Positions 1 through 5,289 of a stretch of 5,289 nt of DNA are shown here, one piece after another. Source of the DNA: Syntrophaceae bacterium. Lineage in GTDB: Bacteria > Desulfobacterota > Syntrophia > Syntrophales > UBA2185. Positions within the stretch are counted from its first letter, which is position 1; each line of letters starts with the position of its first letter. A program made the position numbers and the translations under genes. Below the pieces are notes generated by a model that saw nothing but the letters and a program-made list of their open reading frames with translations, ran no database searches and had not been told where the DNA came from. The DNA lies in assembly GCA_017885225.1 (NCBI GenBank), contig JAFNGM010000274.1:4803-10091 (forward strand), given 5' to 3'.

Positions 1-306
1 CTGCAGGTTTTATCGGCCATGAAAAAAGAAGGGAAACCGTTATCAGAGCTCGCGAAAATCATGCAAGTATTCCCACAGTCCCTGATCAATGTCGATACCA
101 AATCGAGACCGGAAATATCGACGGTGCCGGAAATCGTTTCGGCTATCAAAGCAGTCGAGAAAAAACTTGGGGATAAGGGCAGGGTTCTTGTCCGGTATTC
201 GGGAACACAAAACATGTGCCGTGTCATGGTCGAAGGGCCAACCAAGGAGGAAACTATTGAATATTGCAAACAAATTGCCGATGTAGTACGGGCTAAACTT
301 GGTTAG
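1..306 (+). CDS. glmM: Phosphoglucosamine mutase, C-terminal fragment (5' end outside window)
   Basis: GlmM interconverts glucosamine-6-phosphate and glucosamine-1-phosphate in the cytoplasm, on the route to UDP-GlcNAc for peptidoglycan and lipopolysaccharide. The reading frame is open from base 1 and ends at TAG 304-306, giving the last 101 residues. The fragment begins LQVLSAMKKEGKPLSELA and continues into FPQSLINV, which match the linker and start of domain 4 in GlmM. The phosphate-binding loop RYSGTQ lies at fragment residues 65-70, followed by RVMVEGP and a C-terminal helix. In E. coli GlmM the loop reads RKSGTE, so the Glu-to-Gln and Lys-to-Tyr changes are small deviations. The catalytic phosphoserine and metal-binding loop would lie upstream and cannot be checked. 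The ATG at 19 is internal, not a start, because homology continues before it. A nagB-like gene follows after 25 nt, so the two are probably co-transcribed. Other alpha-phosphohexomutases share this domain, but the RVMVEG block and the neighbours favour GlmM. Confidence 0.9.
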   Translation: MQVLSAMKKEGKPLSELAKIMQVFPQSLINVDTKSRPEISTVPEIVSAIKAVEKKLGDKGRVLVRYSGTQNMCRVMVEGPTKEETIEYCKQIADVVRAKLG

Positions 307-320
307 TATCACGGTAGATC

Positions 321-326
321 AGGAGG
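321..326 (+). promoter_or_regulatory. Shine-Dalgarno site of the nagB-like gene
   Basis: A perfect AGGAGG lies 5 nt before ATG 332, in the 25-nt gap after the glmM stop. It decides the start. The frame is open further back to a TTG at 299, but that TTG lies inside the glmM end and has no such site at a suitable distance. The ATG at 328 is out of frame. Confidence 0.85.
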
Positions 327-331
327 AATGT

Positions 332-1297
332 ATGCCGTTCAAAGTGATTATCACGCGGGATTTCGAACAGATGAGCGAATTTGGCGCGGGTCTTGTCATT
401 GAAAACATCAGGCAGGTTTTACACAGTAAAGATACCTATACCCTCGGTTTAGCTACCGGGAATTCTCCGACGGGTTTGTATAAGCATCTGGCCAGAGCCG
501 CCAATGAAGGGCTCTTTGATAGTTCAAGGATTCAGAGCTTCAATCTGGACGAGTACATCGGCCTTCCGGGGGAAAATGTCCAGCAGAGGGCCCACCATCC
601 CGAAGGTTATGGCTTTTTTATGATCCAGGAGTTGTTCGGTCTCCTCCGGCGGAAGTTTAAGGAAACAAACGTTCCCTGGGGAAACCTGATTGATCAGGCG
701 AAACTTATCAGTGAGCTTGAAGCAAATCCGGCGGATTGGATGGCTGAAGGCGCCGACAAGGGGAAGGCGATTATCATAAATCCGGAGGCGAAATCTGAAT
801 ATCTCAGATGGATTCGAACATCTATCCTTGACGCGTATGCGGAAAAGATTTCAGGATACGGCGGCATTGATCTCCACATTGTTGGCGTCGGTGGCCGCGG
901 GCATGTGGCCTTTCATGAATCGGGTATTCCCTTTGAGGGGAATGGGATGCTTCTGGTAAAGCTGGATGACAATACGGTAGAAAACGCCGTCAAGGACGGC
1001 CATTTTATGAGTATAGAAGAGAGCCCATCCTATGCGATCTCCATGGGGGCGGAACTGGTCTATCAGGCCCGAACGGTTATTCTGCTGGCCAACGGATCCC
1101 GCAAGATGGAGCCCATTGCCGAGTCCCTTTTGAACGATCCGACTCCTCTGGTACCCATATCCTATGGAAAGATTTACGCGAAACAGGGAGGCCGCATGAT
1201 TTATGTCATTGATAGGTCCGCGGCGGAAAAGGTGCTCCAAAACGCGGACGCCGTCAGGCGGCAGGGGATTGAGATAGAGGATGTAAGCCGCGCTTAA
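332..1297 (+). CDS. nagB: Glucosamine-6-phosphate deaminase/isomerase family protein (NagB-like) with altered active-site loop
   Basis: Typical NagB enzymes convert glucosamine-6-phosphate to fructose-6-phosphate and ammonia in the cytoplasm. This protein has 321 residues against 266 in E. coli NagB. Recognisable blocks are the phosphate loop GLATGNSPTGLY (39-50), FNLDEYIGLP (70-79, with D73 matching the proton-transfer Asp72 of E. coli), GVGGRGHVAFHE (185-196) and NGSRK (254-258, with K258 matching phosphate-binding Lys208). In the third block H191 and E196 match His143 and Glu148, but R189 replaces Asp141, the residue linked to ring opening. The extra length lies mainly between residues 80 and 180, with a Trp- and Lys-rich insertion. 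The counterpart of phosphate-binding Arg172 is not clear. The gene follows glmM by 25 nt and its last 44 bp overlap the end of the opposing glmS-like gene. Family membership is firm. Deaminase activity is inferred and weakened by the Asp-to-Arg change; a divergent isomerase, a 6-phosphogluconolactonase-like activity or a regulatory role are alternatives. Confidence 0.85.
   Translation: MPFKVIITRDFEQMSEFGAGLVIENIRQVLHSKDTYTLGLATGNSPTGLYKHLARAANEGLFDSSRIQSFNLDEYIGLPGENVQQRAHHPEGYGFFMIQELFGLLRRKFKETNVPWGNLIDQAKLISELEANPADWMAEGADKGKAIIINPEAKSEYLRWIRTSILDAYAEKISGYGGIDLHIVGVGGRGHVAFHESGIPFEGNGMLLVKLDDNTVENAVKDGHFMSIEESPSYAISMGAELVYQARTVILLANGSRKMEPIAESLLNDPTPLVPISYGKIYAKQGGRMIYVIDRSAAEKVLQNADAVRRQGIEIEDVSRA
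1254..1297. other. 44-bp convergent overlap of the nagB-like and glmS-like coding ends
   Basis: The plus-strand gene stops at TAA 1295-1297 and the minus-strand gene stops at TGA 1256-1254, so both reading frames use these bases. There is no intergenic space for a terminator. Transcripts from either side must run into the other gene or end inside it. Confidence 0.85.
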
Positions 1298-4200
1298 TTT
1301 TCCCCGTAATAATTTCCACGGCTTCTCCCATGAGGGTCTCAATGGGAATATCTACAAGATAGCCGTCGTCCCATGGGAGATTATATTCGTTAATGAGATT
1401 GCGGATATCGTTGAACCGGTCTCCAAGGATATCGATCTTTTCTCTCAATAACAGGTTTTCGTTGAACGCCGCATGCATCAAGATGAGAGACTCGATGCCG
1501 GGTTTTTTGCTCAGAATGGGAATGATAACAATGGGCGCCTCATCGGACTTACCCTGCCCCACGTAAAGTTGTCCTGTCCGGGCAATCGTTTTCTTCGTTC
1601 CCATCAAGATGGCAGAGGTCTCCACCCGGGAGGGCATCGTGAGAGAAATTCCTCCTCTTTTCTCGATAGTAATCGTCGTATTGTCTGCGGGAGTGCCATC
1701 CGCATCCAGGTTATCGATGCGGTAGAGCGTGTAGCCCCGGATATCCCTGATGGCCTTCTGGAGTCGGTTGATGGCAATAATATTGTTGCTTGTCAATGAT
1801 TTAGTGGAGATAGTGAGGGTCTTAAGAAAGTCAAAGATAATGCCCTCAGGCAGTTGCTCCTTCCTGCTTGTTCCCACAGTTACCGTTTTGGCCTGATGCC
1901 GGATGGCGTCAATGGGTCTGGAAAGCTCATCTACCGCATGGCCGAGCGTCACATCCATAAGATCAATGGGAGAGAGCATCTCATCTTCTTCTACAAAATC
2001 CTGCCAGAAATCTTCAAGGGGCAGTTTCCCGACGGCGTATTTCAGAAGGAGGGTAAGATCGGATATAGTCCTTATGCTGGTAACGGAAAAATCTCCCCCA
2101 TTTCTTCGTTCATTGAATGTTGCGGAAAAATCCCGGATCATCCGGCGGAACTCTCTGTCTGCAATCATTTCATAGAAGGAATGGTGCCGTTTTCTCTCCT
2201 CCGTCATTTTTAAATTCAACTTATTTTTGAATTCCCGGAAAAACTGGGCTTCCGTATCGATCCGACAAGCCGCATAATATCCCCAAAGATGTCCCGCCAG
2301 GGTGTTGAGAATCACGGGCAGAGGCATACGCGACCTGGGAACTTCAATCACGACATCGGCTATACCATGAAATCGATCCTCTCCTTCATCCACAAAGACG
2401 ACAACACCCGCCTTATGGGCCTTGAAGATCGCAACGTCTTTGACGACATCTCCGGCAACCGTTTCCGGATTTCCCGCGGCGCATACAATAATCAATGGTT
2501 CCGCAGAGAGATCAATGTGCTTTTTATTTTCTATAATATCCGAAGATATTGTTTTATAACATAATTCGCTGAGTTTAATTCGTATTTCGTCTGCTGCCGC
2601 CTTGTTCGGTCCGCTCCCCACAACAGCCCAATAATTTCTTTGCCTTGCCATCTTATCGACGGAGCTTTTGATGTGCTCTCTCTTCTCTATGACCTTCATC
2701 ATCATGTGGGGGACCTTCTCGAGGTTGAGAAGTTCCTCTGCGATGAAATCGTCGGGGAGTGTGTGAAGAATTTGTGCGAAGTACAGCGCCAAAACATGTC
2801 CGGCTATAATCTGGGAGTAAAAAGCCTTGGTTGAGGCAACAGACATTTCAATATCCCTGCCGTCGCTTGTGTAGAAAACACCATTTGCTTTGGTAGTGAT
2901 ATCGGATTGCCTCCTGTTTACGATGGCAATAACTGTTGCTCCCCTTTCCCCTGCCATAGCCACGGCGCGATTGGTGTCTGTTGTCGTGCCCGATTGAGTG
3001 ATTGGAATAACAAGCGTGTCACGTAAATCATCTTTCAGGAAAAAGCCACTCAACTCGGAAGCGACTTTCATTTCAATCCTGATACCGGCGCCTTTCAGGT
3101 ACCGCTCTAATCCATCGGCGACTGCCATCCCTGCGACAGCGGCGGTGCCATGGCCGATCACAACAATGTTTCTGATTGCACCGCGGATACATGCGTCTCT
3201 TGTTGCATCCGGTACAATGTCCTGACCGATATTAAAGATAACGGCATTTTTCCCGCTTCCGTTTTTATAAATGCGGTACTTTCCCCGTAAGGTCTTTCTC
3301 ACGGACAGCGTTGATTCGGATATTTCCTTCATGAAATAGTGCGGGTAAGCGCCCCTGTCAATATCGCGCGTGGTGATTTCTGCCTTTTGCATGCTGTTCT
3401 CGTCAACGGGCAGAGAGGTTCCGTCATAAAAGAACGCCTTAATTCCCGAAATGCCTCCCTCGGAATCCTGGTCCAGGACAAATACCTGGCCTGCTGTTTC
3501 CGGGGATCCCGCTGAGGAGGGTTTTTCTCCGTCCATCTTGATAAAATAAGGAGTCCCTTCAACAATGCCATACAGTTCAGATGAAAAGCTGTAGTGATCA
3601 GGCGATATCCCCACATAGATGGACTGTCCGCTCCCCTTGAGGGCAAGGAATGCCTTCCCGGGTTCCGTGTTGCTCACCACGGCAATGGCATGGGAACCTT
3701 CAAAGTCATTGACTGCCAGTCTGAAGGCTTCCGTCATATTATGCCCGGCATGAAGATACTTTTCGATCTGGAGGGGTATGATCTTCGTATCCGTCGTAAT
3801 GTCCGGCGCGATGGAATTACCTCCCGATTCAAATTCATTCCTGAGAGCCTGATAGTTGTCAATATCCCCATTCAGGACAACGCTGATGAACCAGTTTCCC
3901 TTACCGTAAAAGGGATAATTTTTTATCAGTTCCGGCCACGTAATACTATAGGCAGCCATGTCTTTGGTGAGCGTAAAGTTATTGATGGGGTGACAGTTTT
4001 CATCGGTTATGGAACCTACGGATGCCCAGCGAGTGTGGGTCATAAATGTCTCAAATTCTGTGTCGAGTCCGGAAAACTCGTACAATATTCTATCCTGGGA
4101 GATATGTTTCCGTAAATCTCTGACATTCTGGCCTAACTCACCGATTATTGATGATGTCTTATAGACAAAAGACATGGTTATTCCACTGTTTTTGGGTGAC

Positions 4201-5036
4201 ATTTGGGGACAGAGATAAATGGAGCCGTTCATTAAATCCCCTGCGCAAATCCTCTTTGAAAAAGCATCATACAGGCCTTTGTCGTGGAGGGTGCCCTGTA
4301 TCTTTTCAAAGGCCGCGCGATCGGGGAGGGAAAAGGATATCTGAATGCCCGCCGAATCTCTCCCTCTGACCTCTAACCTGTCAAGACAATTCATGAGAAA
4401 ATTGATATTTCTGTACTTTTGGTATGATTCGGGACGGAGTTGATTGACGTTGTCCAGTCCTGTGAGTGATGCAATTTTTTCAACATTTCCCAGGATGTCC
4501 TTTTCAAGACTCCATATGACATCCTTCATGAGAATGAGCCTGCTGTTTATAATTTCAATATCGGCTGATTGAAAGTGACCGGCCTTCTCTTCAAGTATCT
4601 TTTCTTCCTCCACGAGGAACGCTTTCATTTCTTCTATAATGCCGTGAAGCCGCGATTTCTTATCCCGGTGGAAGAATATCTGCTGCGTGGGGATGTCTCT
4701 TTTTTGCTGAAGAAGAACTTCTTCCAGCTCTTTTTGTTTGCCTCCGCCGTTGAGATAGTCCGTGGAGGTGATCAAGCCGGAAAGGAGGGACTTCATATCT
4801 CTTTGCTTTATTTCCTGAAAGAGCCGGATAAATTTTTGATCGTATTCTGCGTCTTTTGGTTTCTCACCTTTCTTTACGGCCAGGACACCGGCGAAACCGC
4901 AGAAAAAAGTGCTTTGAAAGAGGGGAAATAACACGATTGAGTGCGGAGGCACCGTGCGTATATCAACGCCGATGTATATCTTCCAGCGCTTCAGCGAATC
5001 AATTGTGTCTGTGCACCATCGTGTGATCATACTCAT
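1254..5036 (-). CDS. glmS: Giant GlmS-like glutamine:fructose-6-phosphate amidotransferase with insertions and a C-terminal extension
   Basis: GlmS makes glucosamine-6-phosphate from fructose-6-phosphate and glutamine. This protein has about 1260 residues; E. coli GlmS has 609. Numbered from ATG 5036, it runs: leader 1-45; CGFAGVLA with the candidate nucleophile C46; charged helical insertion about 62-212; then the rest of the class II glutaminase (RLEVRGRDSAG 220-230, HTRWAS 334-339, LNG 388-390, TTDT 414-417). The bridge DIDRGAYPHY (558-567) leads to SIS1 (TQSGTTTDT 680-688, VASTKAF 733-739) and SIS2 (about 795-940). E817, K821, E824 and H840 match E. coli Glu481, Lys485, Glu488 and His504 with identical spacing; K937 may be the Schiff-base Lys603. 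Residues about 944-1260 are an unrecognised extension. An in-frame TAA at 5051-5049 limits the start to TTG 5045, TTG 5042, ATG 5036, ATG 5030 or later. ATG 5036 has a weak AAGAG 9 nt upstream. No start codon adjoins C46, so a leader must be cleaved for a normal glutaminase. The 3' end overlaps the nagB-like gene. The family call is firm; the exact substrate is inferred. Confidence 0.85.
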   Translation of the reverse strand: MSMITRWCTDTIDSLKRWKIYIGVDIRTVPPHSIVLFPLFQSTFFCGFAGVLAVKKGEKPKDAEYDQKFIRLFQEIKQRDMKSLLSGLITSTDYLNGGGKQKELEEVLLQQKRDIPTQQIFFHRDKKSRLHGIIEEMKAFLVEEEKILEEKAGHFQSADIEIINSRLILMKDVIWSLEKDILGNVEKIASLTGLDNVNQLRPESYQKYRNINFLMNCLDRLEVRGRDSAGIQISFSLPDRAAFEKIQGTLHDKGLYDAFSKRICAGDLMNGSIYLCPQMSPKNSGITMSFVYKTSSIIGELGQNVRDLRKHISQDRILYEFSGLDTEFETFMTHTRWASVGSITDENCHPINNFTLTKDMAAYSITWPELIKNYPFYGKGNWFISVVLNGDIDNYQALRNEFESGGNSIAPDITTDTKIIPLQIEKYLHAGHNMTEAFRLAVNDFEGSHAIAVVSNTEPGKAFLALKGSGQSIYVGISPDHYSFSSELYGIVEGTPYFIKMDGEKPSSAGSPETAGQVFVLDQDSEGGISGIKAFFYDGTSLPVDENSMQKAEITTRDIDRGAYPHYFMKEISESTLSVRKTLRGKYRIYKNGSGKNAVIFNIGQDIVPDATRDACIRGAIRNIVVIGHGTAAVAGMAVADGLERYLKGAGIRIEMKVASELSGFFLKDDLRDTLVIPITQSGTTTDTNRAVAMAGERGATVIAIVNRRQSDITTKANGVFYTSDGRDIEMSVASTKAFYSQIIAGHVLALYFAQILHTLPDDFIAEELLNLEKVPHMMMKVIEKREHIKSSVDKMARQRNYWAVVGSGPNKAAADEIRIKLSELCYKTISSDIIENKKHIDLSAEPLIIVCAAGNPETVAGDVVKDVAIFKAHKAGVVVFVDEGEDRFHGIADVVIEVPRSRMPLPVILNTLAGHLWGYYAACRIDTEAQFFREFKNKLNLKMTEERKRHHSFYEMIADREFRRMIRDFSATFNERRNGGDFSVTSIRTISDLTLLLKYAVGKLPLEDFWQDFVEEDEMLSPIDLMDVTLGHAVDELSRPIDAIRHQAKTVTVGTSRKEQLPEGIIFDFLKTLTISTKSLTSNNIIAINRLQKAIRDIRGYTLYRIDNLDADGTPADNTTITIEKRGGISLTMPSRVETSAILMGTKKTIARTGQLYVGQGKSDEAPIVIIPILSKKPGIESLILMHAAFNENLLLREKIDILGDRFNDIRNLINEYNLPWDDGYLVDIPIETLMGEAVEIITGKIKRGLHPLSQSPAA

Positions 5037-5045
5037 ACGCAACAA

Positions 5046-5050
5046 CTCTT
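5046..5050 (-). promoter_or_regulatory. Weak candidate ribosome binding site for the glmS-like gene
   Basis: On the minus strand AAGAG (5050-5046) lies 9 nt before ATG 5036. It is the only purine-rich site at a workable distance from any of the early starts. A better GGAG at 5063-5060 is 23 nt from ATG 5036 and 14 nt from TTG 5045, too far to be convincing. The weak site leaves the start uncertain by a few codons (5045, 5042, 5036 or 5030). Confidence 0.35.
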
Positions 5051-5079
5051 ATATAGTTTCTCCAACGTCTTTGATTTCC

Positions 5080-5289
5080 TCAGGAATTAATAGATGGCAA
5101 CATGTCGAAAACGGCATTGGTGATATGATCCACGATATTCTGAAGCCAGACAGTCCCAAGCATAGATGTGTTTTTGTCCAGGCCTTGAATGACTTTTATA
5201 TAATCATCTTCTTCTTTCATTTTATCGTGAATGATTGCAACAAAACGATCCCTGTTTTTTATATTGACGGTTTGTTCGTGTTTTCCCGT
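5080..5289 (-). CDS. Unrecognised protein, C-terminal 69 residues (5' end outside window)
   Basis: The minus-strand frame is open from the window edge at 5289 to TGA 5082-5080, giving 69 residues. I do not recognise the product. The fragment is hydrophilic and probably alpha-helical, with an acidic/basic stretch (KMKEEDDYIK, residues 24-33) and a more hydrophobic end (GTVWLQNIVDHITNAVFDML, 45-64). There is no signal peptide, clear transmembrane span or known catalytic motif in this part. It ends 43 nt before ATG 5036 of the glmS-like gene on the same strand, and I see no terminator in that gap, so the two are probably co-transcribed. That would tie it to amino-sugar metabolism only by position. 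Support is the open frame running to the edge and the operon-like spacing; a chance open frame of 69 codons is possible but less likely here. Confidence 0.55.
   Translation of the reverse strand, partial: TGKHEQTVNIKNRDRFVAIIHDKMKEEDDYIKVIQGLDKNTSMLGTVWLQNIVDHITNAVFDMLPSINS

Noticed and set aside
299..331. TTG start at 299 extending the nagB-like protein by 11 residues
   Set aside because: It overlaps the glmM end and lacks a ribosome site. ATG 332 has a perfect AGGAGG 5 nt upstream, and the family similarity starts after it.
851..1342. Minus-strand open frame of 163 codons opposite the nagB-like gene
   Set aside because: It is antisense to conserved NagB motifs and also overlaps the end of the glmS-like gene in another frame. 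No protein features support it.
1324..1380. Nine-bp inverted repeat (TCTCCCATG 1324-1332 and CATGGGAGA 1372-1380) as a terminator for the nagB-like transcript
   Set aside because: The arms are 39 nt apart, no T-run follows, and both arms are explained by codons of the glmS-like gene. A chance repeat is likely.
3594..4115. Plus-strand open frame of 173 codons opposite the glmS-like gene
   Set aside because: It lies wholly antisense to well-conserved GlmS blocks, has no convincing ribosome site and no recognisable motif. It is a shadow frame.
4899..4994. N-terminal signal peptide or lipoprotein box ahead of Cys46 of the glmS-like protein
   Set aside because: The hydrophobic run before the Cys is short and broken by Pro, Gln and Ser, and TFFC does not fit a lipobox. 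The following CGFAGVLA matches the cytoplasmic glutaminase nucleophile motif.
5037..5079. Promoter in the gap upstream of the glmS-like gene
   Set aside because: The 43-nt gap contains TATATAA-like bases but no paired -35/-10 arrangement that I can support. Read-through from the upstream gene is the simpler explanation.

Overview
This window holds a compact hexosamine-phosphate gene cluster from a bacterium of moderate G+C content. It contains two plus-strand genes (the 3' end of glmM and a complete nagB-like gene) facing a very long minus-strand glmS-like gene. The last 69 codons of an unrecognised gene lie upstream of that glmS-like gene. The organism cannot be named from the sequence. ATG starts, a clean AGGAGG site and GlmM/GlmS-type enzymes point to a bacterium. 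The large, elaborated glmS-like protein suggests an environmental lineage, possibly deltaproteobacterial, but that is a weak guess.

Layout. Positions 1-306 (+) encode the C-terminal phosphate-binding domain of phosphoglucosamine mutase. Positions 332-1297 (+) encode a 321-residue protein of the glucosamine-6-phosphate deaminase/isomerase family, 25 nt downstream with its own Shine-Dalgarno site, so probably in the same operon. Positions 1254-5036 (-) encode a protein of about 1260 residues. It has every catalytic block of glutamine:fructose-6-phosphate amidotransferase (class II glutaminase, SIS1, SIS2) but is about twice the usual length. The additions are a leader before the nucleophilic Cys, a roughly 150-residue charged helical insertion just after the Cys block, a further roughly 60 residues inside the glutaminase domain, and a C-terminal extension of about 315 residues that I do not recognise. 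Positions 5080-5289 (-) are the 3' end of another gene, 43 nt upstream of the glmS-like ATG and probably in its operon. The nagB-like and glmS-like genes converge and overlap by 44 bp at their 3' ends.

How they fit together. GlmS makes glucosamine-6-phosphate from fructose-6-phosphate and glutamine. GlmM converts it to glucosamine-1-phosphate for UDP-GlcNAc synthesis. NagB-type enzymes run the reverse step to fructose-6-phosphate and ammonia. All three genes therefore act at one metabolic node. The two points that most deserve follow-up are the architecture of the giant GlmS-like protein, whose catalytic Cys is not at the encoded N-terminus, and the NagB-like protein, in which the ring-opening Asp of the family is replaced by Arg.
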